Source of the DNA: Thermofilum sp. ex4484_15
GTDB taxonomy: Archaea; Thermoproteota; Thermoprotei; Thermofilales; EX4484-15
Assembly: GCA_002254595.1 (NCBI GenBank)
Contig: NJEH01000040.1
Location: 1-7,831, forward strand
Length of the DNA stretch: 7,831 bases
Reading direction: 5' to 3'
Shown: positions 1 to 5,475 of the stretch, piece by piece
Numbering within the stretch: position 1 is the stretch's first letter
Layout of the letters: every line of letters begins with the position of its first letter
The notes under the pieces: generated by a model
What the model was told of the DNA's origin: nothing
What the model saw: the letters and a program-made list of their open reading frames with translations, nothing else
Databases searched by the model: none
Program-made: the position numbers and the translations under genes

Positions 1-2
1 AA

Positions 3-875
3 GGTCCTTGGAAGGGAGAGGCGGAGTACCGTAAGGCATTAAAATTTATTGAGAAGTGGAAGGGGGATTCATTAATAAAACCGTTGTTAGCGCCCCATGC
101 CACCGATACCGTTAGCTTAGGCTTACTTAAAGAAATAGGTGAAGTAGCTAGGGAGAAAGGAGTAAGGGTGCATATGCATTTATCTCAAACTTTGAAGGAA
201 GTAAAGGAAGCTAGGGCTAAGGGATTTAGGAGCCCCGTAGCCTTACTAAAAGAAGCGGGCTTACTCAATAAGGACCTAATAGCAGCCCATTGCGTGTACG
301 TGGATGATGAGGATTTAAGGCTTATAGCGATTAATGGGGTTAACGTAGTTCACTGTCCCTCTACCTACATGCTAAACGGGGAGGAAGTTAGAAGTTACGA
401 ATTAATTACCATGGGGGTTAATGTAGCGTTAGGCTTAGATGCCCCTTGCTTTAACGATAACTTAGATCCCTTCGAGGAGATGAGGTTATTCATTATGTCT
501 CAAAGGCAGAAGTACAGGAAATTAGTGCTTAAAAGCATGGACGCCATTAAGGTAGCTACTATCGGGGGGGCTAAGGCTTTAGGTATATACTCTGAAGTAG
601 GTTCTATAGAGGAGGGCAAGAAGGCTGATATAGTACTTTTAAAATATGAGAAACTTAAGTTCGCCCCTTACATTAATCCCATAGCTGCCTTAGTTTATTC
701 GGCCTGTGCTAATGATGTATATTCAGTTATGGTAAACGGTGAAATAGTAGTATGGAATGGAAAATTAGTAAAAATTAAGGAGGAGGAAATAATTAATAAA
801 GTAATGAAATCCTTTGATAAACTTTTAAGTAGGGTAGACTTTAAGTATATAGTAAGGGGCTTTAAAGGGCCTTAA
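3..875 (+). CDS. Amidohydrolase, MTA/SAH deaminase-like (5' end outside window)
   Basis: The frame is open from the window edge, so the N-terminal part (about 100-150 residues by family size, with the first metal HxH) is missing; 290 residues remain. It belongs to the COG0402 metal-dependent amidohydrolases, cytosolic TIM-barrel enzymes that deaminate methylthioadenosine, S-adenosylhomocysteine or related bases. Visible landmarks in order: APHATDT, a metal-ligand His in HMHLSQT (His codon 177-179), AAHC (288-290), HCPS (351-353), the metal-ligand Asp of GLDAP (438-440), and a C-terminal GSIEEGKKADIVLL strand. The proton-shuttle Glu expected in HLxET is Gln here (186-188), and the substrate motifs HCPxSN and GTDGxxSNN are altered. 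An internal TTG at 84 is not the start because homology continues upstream. Its position just before speD and speE suggests a role in MTA recycling. Family is confident, substrate is not. Confidence 0.85.
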   Translation, partial: GPWKGEAEYRKALKFIEKWKGDSLIKPLLAPHATDTVSLGLLKEIGEVAREKGVRVHMHLSQTLKEVKEARAKGFRSPVALLKEAGLLNKDLIAAHCVYVDDEDLRLIAINGVNVVHCPSTYMLNGEEVRSYELITMGVNVALGLDAPCFNDNLDPFEEMRLFIMSQRQKYRKLVLKSMDAIKVATIGGAKALGIYSEVGSIEEGKKADIVLLKYEKLKFAPYINPIAALVYSACANDVYSVMVNGEIVVWNGKLVKIKEEEIINKVMKSFDKLLSRVDFKYIVRGFKGP

Positions 876-883
876 GGAGACGG

Positions 884-897
884 TTATACTTAAATAC
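884..897 (+). promoter_or_regulatory. Putative TATA box for speD
   Basis: The AT-rich stretch TTATACTTAAATAC follows a purine-rich segment (AAGGAGACGG) that could act as BRE. An archaeal start site about 25 bp downstream would fall near 915-920, giving a leader of roughly 25 nt before the ATG at 942. No clear Shine-Dalgarno precedes that ATG. The 66-bp gap to the amidohydrolase makes a separate promoter plausible, though read-through is also possible. Confidence 0.4.
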
Positions 898-941
898 AGC
901 TTCTTACTAATATCCCCTAAAACCCTTCCCGTTTAGCAGCG

Positions 942-1331
942 ATGAAGGCTGGGGTGGGATTAGGTCGTCAATTAATAGTAGAACTATTCGGATGCGACAG
1001 GGACCTACTTGATAGTATCGATAAGTTAAGGAGGGCGCTAATAGAAGCTGCGAAAGCATCAAGGAGTACAGTAATAGGCCACGTATTCCATAAGTTCTCC
1101 CCCCAGGGCGTAAGTGGTGTAATAGTAATAGCGGAATCCCACTTAGCTATACATACCTGGCCCGAATATGGATACGCTGCAGTAGATATATTCACTTGCG
1201 GTAAACATACCGATCCCTGGGGGGCTCTAGCGGTAATAAAGGAAGCTCTAAAGCCTAAACGTATAGCGGTAATGGAGGTAAGAAGGGGGTTAATGGTAAA
1301 GGAATTAGTAACCGAACCGAGCGCTATTTGA
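942..1331 (+). CDS. speD: S-adenosylmethionine decarboxylase proenzyme (pyruvoyl type)
   Basis: A 129-residue protein of the small class 1b AdoMet decarboxylase family, the usual length for archaea and Thermotoga. It decarboxylates AdoMet to supply the aminopropyl donor for polyamine synthesis in the cytoplasm. The proenzyme cleaves itself before Ser66 in the ESH motif, and that Ser becomes the pyruvoyl cofactor. His71 (IHTWPEYGYA) and Cys86 (FTCG) match the processing and proton-donor residues of the Thermotoga enzyme at a constant offset of three. The N-terminal GLGRQLIVELFGCD aligns with the usual family start, which supports the ATG at 942. The next gene, 66 bp downstream, is an aminopropyltransferase that would use its product. 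In Sulfolobus a paralogue of this family decarboxylates arginine instead, so an arginine decarboxylase role cannot be excluded from sequence alone. Confidence 0.93.
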   Translation: MKAGVGLGRQLIVELFGCDRDLLDSIDKLRRALIEAAKASRSTVIGHVFHKFSPQGVSGVIVIAESHLAIHTWPEYGYAAVDIFTCGKHTDPWGALAVIKEALKPKRIAVMEVRRGLMVKELVTEPSAI

Positions 1332-1346
1332 CTAAGGCCCCTCCCC

Positions 1347-1367
1347 TAAGGATAACCCTTATTTTTT
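1347..1367 (+). terminator. Possible weak terminator after speD
   Basis: A 5-bp inverted repeat (TAAGG at 1347-1351, CCTTA at 1357-1361, 5-nt loop) is followed by six T residues at 1362-1367. This resembles a U-tract terminator of the archaeal kind. The same AT-rich stretch lies about 30-35 bp before the speE ATG, so it could instead be that gene's TATA element. The two readings are not separable here. Confidence 0.35.
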
Positions 1368-1397
1368 CTAATCTCCTGAAAACCGTTGGTGAGGTTA

Positions 1398-2318
1398 ATG
1401 TCCAGTTTAGATAGTAAGTGGATGTGGTTAGTAGAGTGGAGGACTAAGAGGGATGCCCACATATGGTTAATAGATGAACTATTGCTCTCTACTAGGACTA
1501 AGTACCAGAAGGTAGAGTTACTAAAGACGGCAGGCGGCCTTAGATTAGTATTGGATGGCAAAACTCAATCTACCGAGGAAGATGAATGGATATATCATGA
1601 GGCTCTCGTACATCCTGCCATGGTATTACATGAGAAACCGGAAGATGTGTTAATTATAGGAGGAGGGGAGGGAGCTACTTTAAGGGAGGTACTTAAGCAT
1701 ACTACGGTAAGGCGGGTAGTTATGGTAGATATAGACGGCGAATTAATAGAAATAGCTAAAAGGCATTTAGTAAAATGGCATAAGGGATCCTTCGAGGATC
1801 CTAGGGTTAAACTAGTAATAAGCGATGGTAGGAAGTTCATAGAGAGGGAGGAGAGCGATACGTACGATGTAATTATCATGGACCTTACCGATCCAACCAA
1901 GGATTCTCCATCCAGGTACTTGTATACGCTAGAGTTTTACAAGGAAGTTAAGAGGGTTCTTAAACCTAGGGGTATTATGGTAACCCAAGCGGCATCCCCA
2001 TATTATGCAGGTAAGGTCTCAGCTAGAATATATTTTACGCTTAAGAGCGTATTTAAAGTAGTTAGGTTCTACATGGCTTACGTACCGCAGTTCCTAGCTC
2101 CATGGGGATTTGCTATAAGTTCAGAAGGTCCCGATCCTCTTACGTTAAGTAAGGACGAAGTGGATAAAAGGTTAAAAATAAGGTTAAAGGGGAAACTTAA
2201 GTATTACGATGGTGAAACTCACGAAGGTATATTCAAGCTACCTAAATACGTAAGGGAGGAATTAGGCGAGGAGATCCCCCCCTCTACTGATGAGGATCCC
2301 GTTTATTTACCAGTGTAA
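1398..2318 (+). CDS. speE: Polyamine aminopropyltransferase (spermidine/thermospermine synthase family)
   Basis: A 306-residue class I methyltransferase-fold enzyme that moves the aminopropyl group of decarboxylated AdoMet to an amine and releases MTA. Numbering from the ATG at 1398: a small N-terminal beta domain, nucleotide loop GGGEGATLRE (88-97), VDID (110-113), SDG (142-144), the catalytic-site DLTDP (162-166), YLYTLEFY (174-181), VTQA (195-198) and a WGFA strand (236-239). The combination EGxTxRE, DLxDP, YT..FY and VTQA is closer to ACL5-type thermospermine synthases than to bacterial spermidine synthases, which carry GGGDGG and DSSDP. GGTGA at 1388-1392 lies 5 nt before the ATG, which I prefer over the TTG at 1386 or GTG at 1389. 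It sits after speD, and its last 35 bp overlap the converging transporter gene. Acceptor (putrescine, agmatine or spermidine) is not settled. Confidence 0.93.
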   Translation: MSSLDSKWMWLVEWRTKRDAHIWLIDELLLSTRTKYQKVELLKTAGGLRLVLDGKTQSTEEDEWIYHEALVHPAMVLHEKPEDVLIIGGGEGATLREVLKHTTVRRVVMVDIDGELIEIAKRHLVKWHKGSFEDPRVKLVISDGRKFIEREESDTYDVIIMDLTDPTKDSPSRYLYTLEFYKEVKRVLKPRGIMVTQAASPYYAGKVSARIYFTLKSVFKVVRFYMAYVPQFLAPWGFAISSEGPDPLTLSKDEVDKRLKIRLKGKLKYYDGETHEGIFKLPKYVREELGEEIPPSTDEDPVYLPV

Positions 2319-3453
2319 AAATAAGGATAGTCAGGGAAAGTAAACTAAGCGATAAGCTATAGCCGAAAGCAGCCTTAACCCCTCTTGAGGACCATAGGTA
2401 ACCGAAGAGGGAATTACCTACGAAACTAGAGATTCCAGCTAACAAGTAGTAAATCCCATAAACCGTCCCCCTCCTTGAAGGGGGCACATAAGTGGGTATT
2501 AGAGCTCTAGGAACCGTATCTAATACTCCCAAGTAACATCCGTAAGTAGAGGCTACTATCATTATACTAATGAAATTAAATGGCGAGAGTAGGGCTATCA
2601 ATGAAGTTAAGGTTATGAAAAAGTAACCTACAATTAAAGCTCTTTCCCCACCTACTCTATCTGTTAGGGCTCCTATAGGTAAGCCTAAGGAAGCGTGCAG
2701 GAAATTTAATAAGGCATAAATTAATGGTATAAGGGATGTGGATAAGTTCGCTTCCCTCGCACCTACTAGTATGAAGGAAGGAGTAAAGGTAGCTAAGTAT
2801 AAGAGGGCTAAGGAAGTCAATACTAATTTAAGCCGTCCACTAACCGTTTTAGTATCTAAACCGATTATATTAGCTTTACGTACTTCTACCTCCCTTACTA
2901 ATAAGTAGAGCACTATTAAGGCAGTAGATCCAGGTAATAGGGAAGCTAGGAAGACCTTCCTTAAATCCATTAAAGTAACTAGCGCTGTAGCTATTAGGGG
3001 CCCTATTACGGCTCCTGCTTGATCCAACGTTCTGTGCAGGCCGAAGGCCCTACCTGCTTCCCTTTCATTCACGGAACTACTTAATAGGGCATCCCTAGGG
3101 GCCGTTCTAATACCCTTCCCGATCCTATCGGCTACCCTAACTAGAAGTACTTGCCCCCAAGTAGACGTTAAGGCTAATAATGGCTTGGATATGTTACTTA
3201 TAAGGTAGCCGAGCAAGGCTAGGCTCTTCCTTTTACCTACCTTATCAGATAATTTACCGGAAATAGGCCTAAGGAAGTACGAGATAGCCTCCGAGATTCC
3301 ATCTATTAATCCCAGTATCGATTTGGAGCACTTTAAGTAAACTATTAAGTAAAGAGGATAGAGGCTTAGTACCATTTCAGTGGAGATATCCGTAAGGAAG
3401 CTAACTAACCCTAAGGCTATTACGTTACGATAATACCACTTACCTATCCCTAT
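2284..3453 (-). CDS. 12-helix MFS transporter, conserved first helix upstream of the first ATG
   Basis: Twelve hydrophobic segments and two MFS motif-A loops are visible: GKLSDKVGKRK between helices 2 and 3, and GALTDRVGGERA between helices 8 and 9. The segment RVADRIGKGIRTAPRDALL and then FGLHRTLDQAGAVIGP mark a widespread subgroup of unassigned substrate, often annotated as drug or metabolite efflux. The first ATG, at 3375, would give 363 residues and cut helix 1 in half. The same frame upstream encodes ALGLVSFLTDISTE, a signature of the subgroup's N-terminus, and stays open back to a TGA at 3462-3460. It contains no ATG, GTG or TTG. GGTGA (3464-3460) stands 6 nt before ATA at 3453, taken here as a provisional start (389 residues). 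The gene follows the HAD gene and probably shares its transcript. The 3' end overlaps speE. Confidence 0.88.
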   Translation of the reverse strand: MGIGKWYYRNVIALGLVSFLTDISTEMVLSLYPLYLIVYLKCSKSILGLIDGISEAISYFLRPISGKLSDKVGKRKSLALLGYLISNISKPLLALTSTWGQVLLVRVADRIGKGIRTAPRDALLSSSVNEREAGRAFGLHRTLDQAGAVIGPLIATALVTLMDLRKVFLASLLPGSTALIVLYLLVREVEVRKANIIGLDTKTVSGRLKLVLTSLALLYLATFTPSFILVGAREANLSTSLIPLIYALLNFLHASLGLPIGALTDRVGGERALIVGYFFITLTSLIALLSPFNFISIMIVASTYGCYLGVLDTVPRALIPTYVPPSRRGTVYGIYYLLAGISSFVGNSLFGYLWSSRGVKAAFGYSLSLSLLSLTILIFTLVNKRDPHQ

Positions 3454-3459
3454 TCCGCT

Positions 3460-3464
3460 TCACC
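3460..3464 (-). promoter_or_regulatory. GGTGA ribosome binding site that bears on the MFS start
   Basis: GGTGA on the - strand complements the archaeal anti-Shine-Dalgarno and lies 6 nt before the in-frame ATA at 3453-3451. The same pentamer stands 5 nt before the speE ATG. It is 85 nt from the first in-frame ATG, too far to serve it. Alternatively the GTG inside it (3463-3461) starts a frame that reaches a stop after seven codons, and a +1 shift would carry it into the transporter frame. Confidence 0.45.
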
Positions 3465-3477
3465 CTATCTATTAGGT

Positions 3478-4146
3478 TTATCTATCGAGTAGGAAGGGTA
3501 AACCCTCCTTTAAGTTATTTACGGCGCAATCCGCACCGGCTTCTAAAAGCTCCCTTGTCGAATATTTACCGGTAGCTACCCCCAGTATCGGTAAGTTAAC
3601 CCTTTTAGCGCTTTCTACGTCCCTTGGCGTATCGCCTACCACTATAGCCTTATTTATCCTTCCGAATAGGTTCCTAGCCCTTTCTAAGGCTATCCTTAAG
3701 ATCTCCGCCCTATCGTAATGATCGCTACCGAAGCCGCCTACCCTGAAGAAACTGCCTATTTTAGCCCTACCTAATTTAATTTTGGCTATTCCCTCTAAGT
3801 TCCCCGTAGCTAAGCCTAGTATAACGCCCTCTCTCCTTAAGGCCTCCAGAGAGTACCTAACGCCCTTTAGGGTCTTTAACTTTTCAAAGGTGGAAAGTTT
3901 AGCGAAGAACTCTAATAGGGCATACTCACAATCTTTAAGCCCCTTAAGTATAGTATGGTCATCCTTCCCAGCGCATCTTAACGCTTCGAATATTATCTGC
4001 CTATCCGTCATACCCGGTAAGCTAAGGGAGCTTACATCTACCCTGACTCCATATACCTTCATGATAGCTAAATTGAACGATTCCTTATGGGACTTAGACG
4101 GCGTTAGTAGGGTCCCATCTATATCGAAGAGCACTAATTTCTTCAT
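3478..4146 (-). CDS. HAD-superfamily phosphatase (Gph-like)
   Basis: A 222-residue soluble hydrolase of the haloacid dehalogenase superfamily, subfamily I, with an alpha-helical cap after motif I. Numbering from the ATG at 4146: motif I DIDGT with nucleophile Asp8 and Asp10, motif II Thr114 in ATGN, motif III a Lys near 122-124, motif IV GDTPRD with Asp172 and Asp176 for Mg2+. The GGFGSD segment (137-142) is typical of phosphoglycolate-phosphatase-like members. A substrate cannot be named; small phosphate esters are usual. An in-frame TTG at 4161 would add five residues, but the - strand TATA box at 4187-4181 predicts transcription starting near 4158, downstream of that TTG, so I chose the ATG. 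The MFS gene follows within 24 bp of the stop, which suggests cotranscription. Confidence 0.9.
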   Translation of the reverse strand: MKKLVLFDIDGTLLTPSKSHKESFNLAIMKVYGVRVDVSSLSLPGMTDRQIIFEALRCAGKDDHTILKGLKDCEYALLEFFAKLSTFEKLKTLKGVRYSLEALRREGVILGLATGNLEGIAKIKLGRAKIGSFFRVGGFGSDHYDRAEILRIALERARNLFGRINKAIVVGDTPRDVESAKRVNLPILGVATGKYSTRELLEAGADCAVNNLKEGLPFLLDR

Positions 4147-4177
4147 CCTTAGGCATCCCAACTAACTTTACCTAAAT

Positions 4178-4190
4178 GGGTTTATAACCC
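4178..4190 (-). promoter_or_regulatory. TATA box of the HAD-MFS transcript inside an inverted repeat
   Basis: Read on the - strand this is GGGTTATAAACCC, with TTATAAA as the TATA element. Its distance implies transcription starting near 4158, about 12 nt before the ATG at 4146. The arms GGGTT (4178-4182) and AACCC (4186-4190) form a 5-bp inverted repeat around the element, which could be an operator or chance. Confidence 0.6.
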
Positions 4191-4212
4191 TATTTAGCCC
4201 TATGAGCGACGA

Positions 4213-4221
4213 ATATATAAA
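4213..4221 (+). promoter_or_regulatory. TATA box of the DUF2208-like gene
   Basis: ATATATAAA lies about 43 bp before the ATG at 4260, placing transcription near 4243 and giving a leader of about 17 nt. That leader contains AGGT (4251-4254) 5 nt before the start codon. It is back to back with the HAD gene's promoter, with centres about 33 bp apart. Confidence 0.6.
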
Positions 4222-4259
4222 GGAATAAACGGTAGCTATCAGTCGGGAGTAGGTCCAAG

Positions 4260-5039
4260 ATGAACAAGCAGTACTTGATAAGTTTAGTGACTTTAGAGGT
4301 ATTAGTCTTCATTACCGCCTTTCTACCTAGTTTAAGTGGCCTCTTCTTCATACTATACTTTATAATGATTATGGGAGTAACTGCTTTATTGACGGGGAAG
4401 GCCGCTAAGAAGACGTTAAAGGACCTAAAGTACATCTCGAGCGGAGTAAAGCTTTACGAAGAGGGAAAGGAAACGATAGCCAAGATAAGGGAGAGGGACT
4501 ACATGTTGAAGAGGGAATTAGGGGTGCAGAGCAAGGCTATGATGTTACAATTATTGGCTTCTGTAATATTCATGATAATATTCTTTGTACCTAACTTAAG
4601 AAACGCTATAGTTTACGGTATAGGGGATAATTTTAAAGCATTAGTAGGCTCAGCTATAGGTAAGGAATTAAAGGAGAAGTTAGCCCTCTTCGTAGGTTAC
4701 CAAGCTATTTACCTGAGCTTCTTCCTAATTTCCATCCTTACGACAGAGCTCACATCTAAGTACCTCACTAGGAAGGGGCATAAGAACTTAATGGTTTCTT
4801 CCCATTATGTAGTAACGGATAGGGGAATTATAATTGATGGCAGATTACCCATAAGGTTCCCCGTAGATTTAAGTAAACTAAGGGTGAATGCCCCTAGGGG
4901 ATTCGTAGAGTTAGAAATAGGTGAGGTTACTAGTTCCAGCCCCATGGGGGGGAGGGGGGCGAGCAGGGTTAGGCTTTACGCTTCTAAACCTAAGGAATTG
5001 GCCAGCATAATAAAGAAATGTTCCCAAGGTAATTCCTAG
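4260..5039 (+). CDS. DUF2208-like membrane protein with C-terminal soluble domain
   Basis: A 259-residue integral membrane protein without a named function; it resembles the archaeal DUF2208 family as I recall it. Layout: two close hydrophobic segments (about 5-22 and 26-44), a highly charged helical stretch likely to be coiled coil (about 47-92, rich in Lys, Glu and Arg), two more membrane segments (about 95-111 and 143-163), and a soluble beta-rich tail (about 180-255) with VVTDRGIIID, PIRFPVDLSKLRVN and RVRLYASKP. The tail looks like a bacterial PH-like fold (inference). The TM-coiled coil-TM plan loosely recalls Oxa1-related DUF106/EMC3 proteins, but key motifs are not evident. Start: ATG at 4260 with AGGT 5 nt before and a TATA box at 4213. 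It converges on the P1 gene with a 19-bp gap. Confidence 0.75.
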   Translation: MNKQYLISLVTLEVLVFITAFLPSLSGLFFILYFIMIMGVTALLTGKAAKKTLKDLKYISSGVKLYEEGKETIAKIRERDYMLKRELGVQSKAMMLQLLASVIFMIIFFVPNLRNAIVYGIGDNFKALVGSAIGKELKEKLALFVGYQAIYLSFFLISILTTELTSKYLTRKGHKNLMVSSHYVVTDRGIIIDGRLPIRFPVDLSKLRVNAPRGFVELEIGEVTSSSPMGGRGASRVRLYASKPKELASIIKKCSQGNS

Positions 5040-5058
5040 AATGCTATTAACTAAGGCA

Positions 5059-5376
5059 TTAGCCAAAGAGAGCAGAGAGACCCTCTGCTAACTCCTCTTC
5101 GCTTACCTCCTTCTTTTCCTCCTTTTCCTCCTTCTTCACTTCCTCCTTAGGTTTCTCCTCGGCGGGAGCTGTAGCTGGTGCAACGGGAGCTACAGTAGGT
5201 ATTGTTGCCGCCTTAATCGCTTCATCGATATCTACCTCCTTTAGGGCAGCGACCAAGGCTTTAACTCTCGCCTCATCCACGCTAATGCCTACTGCAGATA
5301 ATATCTTCTTTACATTATCCTCAGTTATCTCCTTACCTGCATGATGTAATAGTAAACTAGCATATACGTACTCCAT
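5059..5376 (-). CDS. rpl12: Ribosomal stalk protein P1/L12, archaeal type
   Basis: A 105-residue archaeal P1 (aL12) protein, the usual length. Residues 1-58 form the helical dimerisation domain that docks on the spine helices of P0/L10, starting MEYVYASLLLHHAGKEIT. Residues 59-73 are an Ala/Pro hinge, 73-95 a Lys/Glu-rich mobile segment, and the tail ends LSALFG, the hydrophobic anchor that recruits elongation factors and other translational GTPases to the large subunit. Start: ATG at 5376 with GGAGG (5391-5387) 10 nt upstream and AAGGT closer in. A TATA-like box near 5434 gives it a promoter of its own. In most archaea this gene directly follows L10 and L1; here the upstream gene is a DUF354 protein and neither partner is in the window. 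Confidence 0.96.
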   Translation of the reverse strand: MEYVYASLLLHHAGKEITEDNVKKILSAVGISVDEARVKALVAALKEVDIDEAIKAATIPTVAPVAPATAPAEEKPKEEVKKEEKEEKKEVSEEELAEGLSALFG

Positions 5377-5386
5377 CTATACCTTC

Positions 5387-5391
5387 CCTCC
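5387..5391 (-). promoter_or_regulatory. Strong Shine-Dalgarno of the P1 gene
   Basis: GGAGG is the fullest ribosome binding site in the window, 10 nt before the ATG at 5376, with AAGGT (5385-5381) only 4 nt before the start as a second candidate. This fits the high expression expected of the multicopy stalk protein. Confidence 0.6.
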
Positions 5392-5429
5392 AAGAGTTAC
5401 GTCTGATAGCTAGTGCTTAACGCCTGCTC

Positions 5430-5437
5430 ATAAATTT
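5430..5437 (-). promoter_or_regulatory. Putative TATA box of the P1 gene
   Basis: AAATTTAT on the - strand, preceded by an A/G-rich BRE-like stretch (GGGACGGAAA), predicts transcription near 5408 and a leader of about 32 nt. The 99-bp gap to the upstream gene otherwise shows no gene or hairpin. Confidence 0.5.
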
Positions 5438-5475
5438 TTCCGTCCCTCGTTTAAGCTTCCTTAATCATCCATTTT

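Noticed and set aside
564..570. Runs of seven G here and at 6593-6599, and G-rich bases near 4945-4957, as possible slippage sites
   Set aside because: Reading frames and family motifs continue intact across each run, and GGG glycine codons explain them.
968..1195. 75-codon open frame antisense to speD
   Set aside because: No recognisable protein; speD is well conserved on the other strand, so this is a shadow.
1785..1801. Perfect 7-bp hairpin GGATCCT-TCG-AGGATCC inside speE
   Set aside because: It encodes KGSFEDP, a conserved stretch in archaeal aminopropyltransferases, so codon choice on a conserved peptide is enough to explain it.
1346..1900. Two - strand open frames (71 and 101 codons) opposite speE
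   Set aside because: Both lie against conserved speE motifs and show no domain of their own.
2287..2294. CTGATGAG resembling a C box of a C/D guide RNA
   Set aside because: No CTGA D box follows at a suitable distance, and the bases are coding on both strands.
3782..4165. 127-codon + strand frame opposite the HAD gene
   Set aside because: The HAD frame carries all four catalytic motifs; the opposite frame has none and crosses the HAD promoter side.
4190..4435. 81-codon - strand frame over the start of the DUF2208-like gene
   Set aside because: It is opposite hydrophobic helix codons and spans a TATA box used by the + strand gene.
5100..5165. Low-complexity CTCCTT-rich tract that looks like a repeat array
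   Set aside because: It is the Lys/Glu-rich mobile segment of P1 read on the - strand, normal for the family.
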